From NCBI RefSeq assembly GCF_000219585.1, contig NC_015731.1, forward strand, positions 1,426,001 to 1,490,000: a DNA stretch of 64,000 nt, in the 5' to 3' direction. Each line of letters opens with the position of its first letter. The first letter of the stretch is position 1. The position numbers were made by a program, and so were the translations under genes. Below are positions 45,500-53,935 of this stretch, piece by piece. The DNA is from Nitrosomonas sp. Is79A3. Lineage in GTDB: Bacteria; Pseudomonadota; Gammaproteobacteria; Burkholderiales; Nitrosomonadaceae. The notes below the pieces were generated by a model. It did no database searches and was not told the origin of the DNA. It saw nothing but the letters and a program-made list of their open reading frames with translations.

Positions 45500-46404
45500 G
45501 GTCGTTCATCGACCGGTATCGTGACACCCACGGGGTCGAGCCGATCTGCAAGGTATTGCAGGTCGCCCCGTCAGGGTATCGGCGTCACGCGGCCGAGCGG
45601 CGCAATCCGGCATTGCGTTGCACTCGTGCCCAACGCGATGAGGTTTTGATGCCAGAAATTCAGCGTGTGTGGCAGGCTAACCTGCAGGTGTATGGTGCCG
45701 ACAAGGTATGGCGGCAACTTAAGCGCGAAGGAATGCAGGTAGCTCGCTGCACTGTTGAACGGCTCATGAAACGGTTGGGGCTGGAAGGTGTGCGGCGCGG
45801 CAAGGTTGTGCGAACCACGGTTCCGGACAAGGCGCTGCCGTGCCCGCTGGATCGCGTAAACCGGCAATTCAAGGCGGATCGCCCAAACCAGTTATGGGTG
45901 TCGGATTTCACCTATGTTTCCACCTGGCAGGGCTGGCTATATGTCGCGTTCGTCATCGACGTGTTTGCCCGGTGCATCGTGGGTTGGCGGGTCAGTTCCA
46001 GCATGCACACGGACTTCGTACTGGATGCGCTGGAGCAGGCTTTATACGCCCGGCAACCGGAGCTGGGTGCCTTGATTCACCACAGCGACCGGGGTTCCCA
46101 GTATGTCTCTATCCGTTATACGGAGCGGCTTGCCGAGGCTGGAATAGAACCGTCGGTTGGCAGTAAAGGAGATAGCTACGATAACGCACTAGCCGAAACG
46201 ATCAACGGGCTTTACAAAGCTGAATTGATTCACAAGCAGGGGCCATGGAAAAACAGGGAATCCGTTGAATTGGCGACGTTGAACTGGGTGTTCTGGTTCA
46301 ATCACCAGCGTTTGCTTGGACCCATCGGCTATATACCGCCGGCGGAAGCTGAGGCACAATACTACCGGCAGTTAGCCAACTTGGATTCTGCCAAAGTTAC
46401 TTAA
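45499..46404 (+). CDS. IS3-family transposase OrfB (DDE integrase domain)
   Basis: About 300 codons in the -1 frame relative to orfA, beginning near the orfA stop (FIDRYRDTHGVEPICKVLQV) so it is probably made as an OrfAB fusion; the start given is approximate. The DDE acids are in VSDFTYV, HHSDRGSQYVS and SYDNALAE. The protein appears intact through QLANLDSAKVT. Confidence 0.85.
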   Translation, partial: RSFIDRYRDTHGVEPICKVLQVAPSGYRRHAAERRNPALRCTRAQRDEVLMPEIQRVWQANLQVYGADKVWRQLKREGMQVARCTVERLMKRLGLEGVRRGKVVRTTVPDKALPCPLDRVNRQFKADRPNQLWVSDFTYVSTWQGWLYVAFVIDVFARCIVGWRVSSSMHTDFVLDALEQALYARQPELGALIHHSDRGSQYVSIRYTERLAEAGIEPSVGSKGDSYDNALAETINGLYKAELIHKQGPWKNRESVELATLNWVFWFNHQRLLGPIGYIPPAEAEAQYYRQLANLDSAKVT

Positions 46405-46438
46405 ACCAAACAGCCTCCAGAGAACCCGGGGTGATTCA

Positions 46439-46568
46439 ACTTGCTTGACCGCTTGCTCCTTGAACTCGGTCGTGTATTCCTGCTTCGGTATCTTCTTCAT
46501 CGTCTTCCTCTCAATAGTAACGTTAATTGTACGTCACCCTTGGAAGACTATTTTTCGGGGGAAGCTCA
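46439..46568 (-). pseudogene. second IS3-type element remnant, orfA start only
   Basis: Minus strand: an end resembling an IS terminus (TGAGCTTCCCCCGAAAAATA at 46568), a GAGAGGAAG ribosome site, then ATG 46500 MKKIPKQEYTTEFKEQAVKQ, cut off at 46439 by the IS3 element. The start matches a different IS3 orfA from the intact one. It is non-functional. Confidence 0.7.
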
Positions 46569-46597
46569 TTTTGTAATTTGAATTATTAGAGGTGCTC

Positions 46598-46715
46598 TTA
46601 AGGAAGCTCTGATTAAGTTGATTACATTCATGGTACGACAAGCTCACCACGAACGTAATCAATATATTACCGTTCGTCCTGAGCCTGTCGAAGGACTTAA
46701 TCAGAGTTTCCTTAA
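46598..46715. repeat. large palindromic element, MITE-like
   Basis: TTAAGGAAGCTCTGATTAAG and CTTAATCAGAGTTTCCTTAA are inverted repeats with one mismatch. Inside, ACGACAAGCTCACCACGAAC pairs imperfectly with CGTTCGTCCTGAGCCTGTCG. The centre is CAATAT. The right arm recurs at 57570-57619. No ORF. Confidence 0.65.
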
Positions 46716-46742
46716 TTATATTCATTCTGTCGCAGTGATTAC

Positions 46743-49673
46743 TCAAGTCATCAATTCTCTGAGTACGTAAGGTAGTATACCGCCATGCCGGTAATAATCG
46801 ACTTCTATAGCCGTATCAATACGGCACAGTAACTGTACCGATTGGCTGCTGACATCATTTCTTCGGATTACCAGGGTGACATCCTTTTGCGGTTGGATGT
46901 TGTCCAAACCGAATATGTCGAACTGTTCATCGCCTTTAATGCTCAGTGAGTCGACGCTGTCATTGCCTTTGAATTGTAACGGGAGTACACCCATGCCAAT
47001 CAGGTTGCTGCGATGTATACGTTCAAAGCTGGTCGCAACGACTGCCTTGACTCCCAATAATTGTGTTCCCTTGGCAGCCCAGTCGCGACTTGAGCCGGTA
47101 CCGTATTCCTTGCCGCCGAAAACGACTGTGGGTATGCCTTGTGATTGATATTTCATCGCGGCATCATAAATGCTCATTTGCTCCGGTATAGTGCCGGCAG
47201 TGGCTTGGTAAAGTGTTATACCGCCTTCGCTGCCCGGGATCATCAAGTTCTTGATGCGGACATTGGCAAATGTGCCGCGCATCATCACTTCATGGTTGCC
47301 ACGCCGCGCGCCATAACTATTGAAGTCGGCTTTGGCGACGTTGTTATCCAGCAAATAATGTCCGGCTGGGGAAGTGTCTTTGATCGAGCCAGCCGGACTG
47401 ATATGATCCGTTGTAACAGAGTCACCAAATATACCTAATGCGTAAGCATTCTTGATGTCATTTGTGCCACTGGAGATCGCCGGTTGCAGTGTGAAATTCT
47501 GAAAGAAGGGCGGTTCTGCGATATAGGTGGATTGTGGCCAATTGTAAGTTTGACCGCTGACAGAAGTCACATCATTCCACAAAGGGTGGTCTTTGGTGAG
47601 ATTACTATAGAGTTTCCTGAAGGTATCCGCGTTGGCGGCGAATTTCATTTGTGCATGAATTTCTGCGCTATTGGGCCATATGTCTTTAAGCCAAACCGGC
47701 TGATTATTCTTGCCGATACCTAAAGGCTCGGCGGTGAGATCTTTCAAAACAGTACCTGCGATAGCATAAGCCACGACCAGCGGTGGCGAGGCTAAAAAAT
47801 TAGCGCGGATGTTCGAATGAATGCGCGCTTCAAAATTGCGATTTCCTGAAAGTACGGCTGCACAGACCAAGTCATTCTTGACGATAGCCTCTTCAATCGG
47901 ATCTGCTAATGGACCCGCATTGCCAATACATGTGGTGCAGCCATAACCGACCAAATTAAAGCCAAGTTGCTCAAGGTAGGGTAGCAGTCCCGCGACGGTC
48001 AGGTACTCGGTTACAACCCGCGAACCGGGCGCCAGCGATGTTTTGATATGGGGCTTAACCGACAATCCTTTTTCAACGGCTTTTTTTGCTAATAATCCGG
48101 CTGCGATTAGGACACTTGGGTTGGATGTGTTTGTGCAGGAAGTGATGGCGGCAATCAATACATCACCATTCCCCAAATTCACTGAAGAACTATTCAATTC
48201 AGTAGCAGGGATTTCGGCAAGATGAGGGGTCGGGCGGTTGCTGGTCATTTCAGTGACGTTGCGGGATGTCATTCGGCGTTCTGCTGGGACAACTTTCTCT
48301 GTCAAATGATGACTGTTTACTTCGGATGCATTATGCAAATTCTGGGGTGCCAGCCGATTTTCTTCCAGAATATTAGAGCCAATATGTGTGCAGACATCAG
48401 GACTCTGCGTGCGGATGTTGCGTGTTGGATAACGCTGATTGATATCATCACTTTGTTTCCCGTAACCGCTTTCTTTGACGGGTTTGCTAAAGAGTTCAGT
48501 AAATTTAGATTTAATCGCTGTGAGTTCAATGCGATCCTGCGGGCGTTTTGGCCCAGCCAACGAAGGTGAGACCACACTCAGATCAAGCGCTAGCTCTTGG
48601 GTATAGTCGATATCGCCCTTCCGAGGGATACCATACATTTCCTGCGCCTGGAAATAGGATTGAAATGCCACAATCTCGTCATTGCTACGCCCTGTGCTTC
48701 TGAAATACTCAATGGTGATGTCGTCAACTGGAAAGAAACCCATCGTTGCCCCGTATTCAGGCGCCATATTGGCGATCGTTGCACGATCAGGCAATGTCAA
48801 TGAAGCAGTTCCTTCACCAAAGAACTCAACAAATTTACCGACTACATTGGCTTTGCGTAACATTTCGGTGATCGTTAAAACCAGATCAGTTGCAGTGACG
48901 CCTTCCCGTAACTGACCGGTCAGATTTACACCAACTACATCGGGTGTAAGGAAATAAACCGGTTGACCCAACATGCCGGCTTCCGCTTCGATACCGCCGA
49001 CCCCCCAGCCGACGACACCGATCCCGTTAATCATCGTGGTATGTGAGTCGGTGCCTACCAGTGTATCCGGAAAGATTAATCCATCTTTTTGGTGTACACC
49101 GCGGGCCAGATATTCGAGGTTGACCTGATGCACTATGCCAATTCCAGGCGGTATCACCTTAAAGGTGTCAAAAGCCTGCATTCCCCATTTGATAAATTGA
49201 TAGCGTTCGTTATTACGGGAAAATTCAATTTCCATATTGCGAGTGAGAGCGTCTTTGGTTCCGTAGTAATCAACCTGAATGGAATGGTCAACTACAAGAT
49301 CAACGGGTACCAATGGTTCTATCAGTTTTGGATTTTTACCTAATTTTACCGCGGCACTGCGCATAGCAGCCAGATCCACTAAAAGTGGCACGCCGGTGAA
49401 GTCTTGCAAAACAATGCGAGAAACGACAAACGGTATCTCGTCTACTCTAACTGCATTAGGTCTCCAGTTCGCCAATTGCTTAATATGCGTTTCATTTATC
49501 TTTTTATTGTCATAATTACGCAATACGGATTCCAGTATGATGCGGATCGATATCGGTAAACGAGAGACTTTCCCAATCCCACTTTTCTCCAGAGCCGGAA
49601 GTGAATAGTATTTTGCACTACTTCCCTGTGCGATGGATAGTTCATGCAGGCTATTGAACAGATTGTGGTTCAT
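46743..49673 (-). CDS. acnA: aconitate hydratase A with an enlarged linker
   Basis: Interconverts citrate and isocitrate in the TCA cycle; when the Fe-S cluster is lost, AcnA-type proteins can bind mRNA. The 976-aa protein holds the cluster ligands Cys513 (SCTNTS) and Cys579/Cys582 (GCTTC). [16 protein letters not shown] and [17 protein letters not shown] mark the other active-site parts. It is about 85 residues longer than E. coli AcnA because of a polar, probably disordered insert at about 405-495 before [18 protein letters not shown] lies 8 bases before the ATG. The three tRNA genes lie upstream. Confidence 0.95.
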   Translation of the reverse strand: MNHNLFNSLHELSIAQGSSAKYYSLPALEKSGIGKVSRLPISIRIILESVLRNYDNKKINETHIKQLANWRPNAVRVDEIPFVVSRIVLQDFTGVPLLVDLAAMRSAAVKLGKNPKLIEPLVPVDLVVDHSIQVDYYGTKDALTRNMEIEFSRNNERYQFIKWGMQAFDTFKVIPPGIGIVHQVNLEYLARGVHQKDGLIFPDTLVGTDSHTTMINGIGVVGWGVGGIEAEAGMLGQPVYFLTPDVVGVNLTGQLREGVTATDLVLTITEMLRKANVVGKFVEFFGEGTASLTLPDRATIANMAPEYGATMGFFPVDDITIEYFRSTGRSNDEIVAFQSYFQAQEMYGIPRKGDIDYTQELALDLSVVSPSLAGPKRPQDRIELTAIKSKFTELFSKPVKESGYGKQSDDINQRYPTRNIRTQSPDVCTHIGSNILEENRLAPQNLHNASEVNSHHLTEKVVPAERRMTSRNVTEMTSNRPTPHLAEIPATELNSSSVNLGNGDVLIAAITSCTNTSNPSVLIAAGLLAKKAVEKGLSVKPHIKTSLAPGSRVVTEYLTVAGLLPYLEQLGFNLVGYGCTTCIGNAGPLADPIEEAIVKNDLVCAAVLSGNRNFEARIHSNIRANFLASPPLVVAYAIAGTVLKDLTAEPLGIGKNNQPVWLKDIWPNSAEIHAQMKFAANADTFRKLYSNLTKDHPLWNDVTSVSGQTYNWPQSTYIAEPPFFQNFTLQPAISSGTNDIKNAYALGIFGDSVTTDHISPAGSIKDTSPAGHYLLDNNVAKADFNSYGARRGNHEVMMRGTFANVRIKNLMIPGSEGGITLYQATAGTIPEQMSIYDAAMKYQSQGIPTVVFGGKEYGTGSSRDWAAKGTQLLGVKAVVATSFERIHRSNLIGMGVLPLQFKGNDSVDSLSIKGDEQFDIFGLDNIQPQKDVTLVIRRNDVSSQSVQLLCRIDTAIEVDYYRHGGILPYVLRELMT

Positions 49674-49847
49674 GGTAATGTTCCTGAAAAATAATATGGA
49701 TTACAGGTTAATAAACTATTCAGCCGATAATATATATTTTTGGGCAAACAAAGTCACGCTTAGGTTTTTTTGAATTATTACCGTAAATTTACTGTGCGTA
49801 AATTAAGAAAATAATATTTGATCCACGCTGCGATGAAGATAATCAGA

Positions 49848-49924
49848 TGGGGTGGCTGATGGGACTCGAACCCACGACAACCGGAATCACAATCCGGGAC
49901 TCTACCAGCTGAGCTACAGCCACC
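49848..49924 (-). tRNA. tRNA-His (GTG)
   Basis: Minus strand: acceptor GTGGCTG/CAGCCAC, D-arm AGCTCAGCTGG, anticodon loop with GTG (GATTGTGAT), T-loop GGTTCGAGTCC and encoded C73-CCA. A G at -1 (49924) is present, as needed for histidyl-tRNA. Confidence 0.95.
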
Positions 49925-50000
49925 ATAAGATGAAAAGTGTAGTGGTTTAATTTACACAAACTGAGTTGAGAATGCTATCCACACGATATAGAAATATTTG

Positions 50001-50077
50001 TGGCGTGCCCGACAGGGATCGAACCTGTAACCCCCAGCTTAGAAGGCTGGTGCTCTATCCAATTGAGCTACGGGCAC
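50001..50077 (-). tRNA. tRNA-Arg (TCT)
   Basis: Acceptor GTGCCCG/CGGGCAC, D-arm AGCTCAATTGG, anticodon stem CCAGC-CTTCTAA-GCTGG with TCT, T-arm GGTTCGATCCC, encoded GCCA. Confidence 0.95.
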
Positions 50078-50112
50078 CAAGTCGGGCTTGCCCTAAATTT
50101 TAGAGCTGAAAT

Positions 50113-50189
50113 TGGTCGGGGTGGAGAGATTTGAACTCCCGACATCCTGGTCCCAAACCAGGCGCGCTACCAGGCTACGCTACACCCCG
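50113..50189 (-). tRNA. tRNA-Pro (TGG)
   Basis: Acceptor CGGGGTG/CACCCCG, anticodon stem CCTGG-TTTGGGA-CCAGG with TGG, T-arm GAGTTCAAATCTC, encoded ACCA. It is first in the transcribed order Pro-Arg-His. Confidence 0.95.
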
Positions 50190-50200
50190 GAAAAGGCGAC

Positions 50201-50229
50201 ACTATACCTTCTTAGGTTCGAAACGTCAA
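50201..50229 (-). promoter_or_regulatory. sigma-70 promoter of the tRNA-Pro-Arg-His operon
   Basis: On the minus strand: -35 TTGACG (50229-50224), 17-base spacer, -10 TATAGT (50206-50201). It lies 11 bases before the tRNA-Pro 5' end. Spacing and boxes are near consensus; the -10 has one change from TATAAT. Confidence 0.75.
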
Positions 50230-50478
50230 TTTCTAGTCTCTTCTAAAATGAAATGAGAGACTGTTCTCTAACCTTTACCCGTTTTCCGGTGCCATTTAGA
50301 CCAGAAAACACATGAATATTTTAACATTTCTGGTCGTTATGATCATTTGGAATCAGTGCATTCCTGCCTAATATCAAGTATTTGTAGATATTTTAGAGCT
50401 GACTAAGTATGTGATGCATCGTTGATTGCATTCAAACACAAGCCTTAGTGTATGAACGCAATCAAGCAATTTATCTCA

Positions 50479-51828
50479 TCAAGGTTTCCTGAGCTGCAAT
50501 TTCATTAACTCTGGATTTAAACGCTTTATCGTAGCCGCCGATAGCTGTCCTCTATCTTGCAAAAACTTGACTGCTGATGCCGGCGCACAATTTTCTTCTT
50601 GAACCAACTTAATGATCAAAGGATTAAAACGCACATCAACGCCTGTGTAGCTACCGGCATCGTCACCTTTCTGGTCACCACGGAATACAAATTCCTTAAC
50701 CGGCCCATTTGGGCCAGTACCTTGACGATCTTCATTGTGATCAGTATCTACATAATGTGCAGAACTCTTTGTATCACTTTCTATGCTCTCAATGCGCCAA
50801 CCGGTAGGCGCTTTATAGTATGAAACAATGTGAGTTCCTTCTGCCTTTGTTGGCGATTTTGATTTTGTAAAAGGAAGCGTAATATCAGGTTTTGTTTGCA
50901 AAGCTTTCATCCAAAGTTTGAACTTGACTTGCTTATCTTCCTTAATCCACTCGGCGGTCGCCCAGATTTCTGGGCCAAACCCAAAAAATTCTTTGTCTCC
51001 TTGCTTATGTGGTGGTGTAAACGTTATTTCAGCAGACGGCGGGATAGTATTAATTTCTTCCTTGCATACCGGTGTCGCTGGTTGAATCACAGCAATACTG
51101 GAAATCTGATCATTTTTCCATTCCAGACTTAAACGATTACTCGCATTTGACAAGGGAACACCATTGCCGCCTAAATTCAGTGTCATATGGTAGTGCGTAA
51201 GTACATGCAGATGTTTAGATACATCCACTGCACGCGACTTGTCGTATAGTTTGACCTTAATCGGTGTAGTATCGAAATCATAGCCAAAAAACTCAACTTT
51301 GTTCCGACGGTTGGCATCCAAAGCCATATCGACAGCTGCGGGCACGACATGACATAACGCGGGTTCGACGAGAGGTTCAGGTTCATTAAGCAAATGTGCG
51401 CGAATTCTCACCAATGCTTGCCGTACGCGCGTACCGATAAAATCAAGATCGCATCGCAATTCTGTCCCGGTTGCTGCCACGCTGCGGTTGAGCAAATCGG
51501 AAATCTCGTTACGTATTGTCGATTGAGTATCTGCGGTTAGTTGTTTGGTCACATCCTGCAATACCGATTGCCAGGATGCAGAGTTGCGATCTAAAGCGTC
51601 TATTGCATCATCAATTGTAGCGACTGTATCTCCCGCAATATCACTTGTTGTATTAGTTAAATCTTCAACTTTATCAGTAACCTCATCGACCTTTTTGGTA
51701 ATTTTATCAACAGAATCACCAATTCCACAACCTGCAATCAAAATCGAAGCAAAAATTACCGAACATACTAGTGATCTACGTATTCCATTCTGTAAAAAGA
51801 ATAAAAAAATAATTTGAATTACTTTCAT
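50479..51828 (-). CDS. large lipoprotein with N-terminal coiled coil, unknown
   Basis: A 449-aa protein from ATG 51828 (GGGAG about 10 bases upstream), with a lipobox ILIAGC. The first mature 80 residues (DKITKKVDEVTDKVEDLTNTTSDI) are a coiled-coil spacer rich in Thr/Asp/Val. The body has Trp/Phe-rich beta strands (FFGFGPEIWATAEW, GWRIESIESD, GVDVRFNPL) resembling no family I know. The frame extends 45 codons upstream with another hydrophobic segment, so an alternative start at 51963 is possible. The envelope role is unknown. Confidence 0.65.
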   Translation of the reverse strand: MKVIQIIFLFFLQNGIRRSLVCSVIFASILIAGCGIGDSVDKITKKVDEVTDKVEDLTNTTSDIAGDTVATIDDAIDALDRNSASWQSVLQDVTKQLTADTQSTIRNEISDLLNRSVAATGTELRCDLDFIGTRVRQALVRIRAHLLNEPEPLVEPALCHVVPAAVDMALDANRRNKVEFFGYDFDTTPIKVKLYDKSRAVDVSKHLHVLTHYHMTLNLGGNGVPLSNASNRLSLEWKNDQISSIAVIQPATPVCKEEINTIPPSAEITFTPPHKQGDKEFFGFGPEIWATAEWIKEDKQVKFKLWMKALQTKPDITLPFTKSKSPTKAEGTHIVSYYKAPTGWRIESIESDTKSSAHYVDTDHNEDRQGTGPNGPVKEFVFRGDQKGDDAGSYTGVDVRFNPLIIKLVQEENCAPASAVKFLQDRGQLSAATIKRLNPELMKLQLRKP

Positions 51829-52216
51829 GTGATCAATCTCCCAAGTGGTTTTGAAATCCGGCTTCACCGCAGTTGCAATAGCTACAATAAATATACTGAA
51901 TGTCATTAATGCAAAGAAACATCCGAATAAAGCTCCGCCTAAGGGGCAGAGCAAATTCTTCATATCACTACTTTAGCAAGCTTATTCGCCAAATGAAATG
52001 TTTATAATGCAAGATAGAGGCACGATCCAAGAAAAATGTGTGTGTGCCACATACGATGACAAGACCGTTCCGGTTAGCATTTTAGAATGCGCTTTATGAC
52101 GTAACATCACGTCGAGATCGCCGCGAAAATATTGATGAAGTGCTTAGCTGAGAAAGTCGATACTGAGAGAGCGGAAATTTCGTTTAGAGATAATGCCAAA
52201 GGCTGCGTGACATCAG
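51829..52216. other. 388-base region without a gene
   Basis: It holds the alternative N-terminal extension of the lipoprotein gene (to 51963) and otherwise no ORF. Sequence is mixed. The promoter of the lipoprotein gene must lie here, but no near-consensus boxes stand out. Confidence 0.4.
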
Positions 52217-52972
52217 TTAAATCCTAAGAATTCCCCCAGGACAAGATTTTGCCTGTTCCAGGCGCGTCAGCGTCGGTAGCAGATTGAGATCGGTTTTTTT
52301 TTTCAATTCAAGTGCCTGTTTCTTGAGTTCACTGATGGGTATCTCGATCTTCTCTCCGGTCGCGGCCATGGCAATGACGTTGCCGCTGTCGCAGGAAGGG
52401 AAAGCCAGTGCGCGCGCGTCGAACGATGTTTTGATGCGTTCCAGACTTGCCTGGTGCCCGCGGCTGCGTCCTAGCAGGTTCACCGCAAGGATGCCGTTAT
52501 TGTTTAATCGCGCGCGGCACATCTGGTAAAACGGCAGCATGTCCAGTTCACCGGGTCGCGCATCGGCGTCGTAGCCATCCACCAAAATCAGGTCGTAAGT
52601 CTTGTCGTATTCGACGATATACTCTGAGCCGTCTGCGATTACGATATTCAGGCGTAGCGGGTCTTCCGGCAGTTTGAAGAATTGCCTTGCGGCTGCTATC
52701 ACACGCGGTTCGATCTCAACCACGGTCAGTTTTGCCAGCGGGTAGTTGCGATATAAAAATTTGGTCAGTGATGCCGCACCAAGACCGATCAGCAGCACTT
52801 TGCGCGGAAAGCGCGCATCGTCTCTGAGCAACAGGCTTGCCATCATTTCCCGGGTGTAGTCGAGCTCCAGATGCCATGGACGTGCGATGCGCATTGCACC
52901 TTGTATCCAGTCGGATCCGAAATGCAACGTGCGCACACCGGCTTTTTCGCAGATATCGATGGAGAAACTCAT
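52217..52972 (-). CDS. spermidine-synthase-like methyltransferase-fold protein
   Basis: A 251-aa protein of the polyamine aminopropyltransferase fold: MRIARPWHLELDYTREMM (substrate gate), KVLLIGLGAASLTKFLYRN (nucleotide-binding strand), LTVVEIEPRVIAAARQFF, DLILVDGYDAD. Catalytic conservation is partial, and many such proteins are not spermidine synthases. ATG 52972 has AAAGGCACA upstream, and this start overlaps the stop of the truncated hoxY (ATGA). The gene is thus co-transcribed with, and translationally coupled to, the Hox remnant. Possibly it was joined to hoxY by a deletion. Confidence 0.7.
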   Translation of the reverse strand: MSFSIDICEKAGVRTLHFGSDWIQGAMRIARPWHLELDYTREMMASLLLRDDARFPRKVLLIGLGAASLTKFLYRNYPLAKLTVVEIEPRVIAAARQFFKLPEDPLRLNIVIADGSEYIVEYDKTYDLILVDGYDADARPGELDMLPFYQMCRARLNNNGILAVNLLGRSRGHQASLERIKTSFDARALAFPSCDSGNVIAMAATGEKIEIPISELKKQALELKKKTDLNLLPTLTRLEQAKSCPGGILRI

Positions 52973-53214
52973 TGTGCCTTTTGTAAGGGGGGGCGGTGCA
53001 ACAGATGCACGTTTTCTGTGTTGCACATACCGTCTTCAATCAAACCGATATCACACGGGCAGCAGTGTTTGATTCCGGTCAATGGCAAGCGGTTAAATTC
53101 CATGTATCCGGTCAAACTGACCAGGGGTTCATCCCTAGTCAGAAAAGACATGTAGCAGCCAAAACATCTCGCTAATGGAGTGACGATTATTTTGATTTTG
53201 AGGTTAATCATCAT
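52969..53214 (-). pseudogene. hoxY: hoxY remnant: N-terminal third of the NAD-reducing hydrogenase small subunit
   Basis: An 81-codon frame whose first 66 residues match HoxY: VTPLARCFGCYMSFLTRDEP (two of the proximal-cluster Cys, 17 and 20), LPLTGIKH, CDIGLIEDGMCNTENVHLLH. After that comes an unrelated RPPLQKAQ and a stop. HoxY is normally about 180 aa, so cluster ligands and the Ni-Fe contact side are missing. It starts within the hoxU stop (AATGATGATTAA), the usual coupled layout. The hydrogenase large subunit hoxH is not found in this window. Confidence 0.8.
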
Positions 53215-53935
53215 TTTTCTTCGCAATGTTTTCCTGCAAACCAATTTCACGGATGGTGTGCTGATCATAAATGCGTTGTCTGATCGGCACCTGATAGCCT
53301 TGTTCCTTGATCAGAATCGCACCCACCGGGCAGATAGTTGCCGCCAGATCGGTTTTTTCTATTGGGCTGTCGGCTAATTTTCCAGTCGGAGAGTTGACGA
53401 TTAGATGCGCATCTGTGCCGCGCCCGGCAATGGCGAACACATTCTTTCCATCCACATCACGGCTGGCGCGAACGCACAAATCACATAGAATGCAGCGGCC
53501 GCGATCGAGCAGAATATCGGCATGCGAGGCATCCATTTCGCGGCGTTGATAAAATTGCGGGAAATGGTCCTCCAGCATGCCCAGATAATAACCCATCGCC
53601 TGCAGTTTGCAATTGCCGGTTTTCTCGCACGACGGACAAATATGATTGCCCTCGACGAACAGCATTTGCGTGACGGCTTTGCGTACTTCGTTCAATTCCG
53701 GTGTGTTATTGCGGATTTCCTGTCCGGCAGCAGCCAGTGTTATGCACGCAGCAACACTGCGCTTGCCGATTTCCACCACGCACAACCGGCAATTGCCGCT
53801 CGGCGGTAAGCCAGGGAAGTGGCACAAATGCGGAATATAAACTTTCGCAGCCAATGCGGCATCCATGATGGTTTGTCCCGCACTGAACGGGATTTCATTG
53901 CCGTCGATACGAATTGTGTTTGGGTCCGTTGGCAT
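53204..53935 (-). CDS. hoxU: HoxU, diaphorase Fe-S subunit of NAD-reducing hydrogenase
   Basis: A 243-aa subunit like the N-terminal part of NuoG. A plant-type 2Fe-2S domain (HLCHFPGLPPSGNCRLCVVEI) is followed by the His/Cys motif HICPSCEKTGNCKLQ and a 4Fe-4S motif RCILCDLCVRASRDVDG with a final CPVGAI. It passes electrons between HoxF and HoxY. It overlaps hoxF by one base (TAATG) and hoxY by 11. All cluster Cys appear present, so this half looks functional. Confidence 0.88.
   Translation of the reverse strand: MPTDPNTIRIDGNEIPFSAGQTIMDAALAAKVYIPHLCHFPGLPPSGNCRLCVVEIGKRSVAACITLAAAGQEIRNNTPELNEVRKAVTQMLFVEGNHICPSCEKTGNCKLQAMGYYLGMLEDHFPQFYQRREMDASHADILLDRGRCILCDLCVRASRDVDGKNVFAIAGRGTDAHLIVNSPTGKLADSPIEKTDLAATICPVGAILIKEQGYQVPIRQRIYDQHTIREIGLQENIAKKNDD

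Larger units (their letters stand above)
45126..46438 (+). mobile_element. IS3-family insertion sequence, apparently complete
   Basis: Terminal inverted repeats TGAATCGCCCCGGGTTTTGA (left) and its near-complement CCCGGGGTGATTCA at the right end (46425-46438) bound 1313 bases. It carries orfA and orfB in -1 related frames. Flanking triplets (CCA / ACT) do not match, so no target duplication is seen, consistent with later rearrangement. The element sits between an ISAs1 remnant and another IS3-type orfA remnant. Confidence 0.85.
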
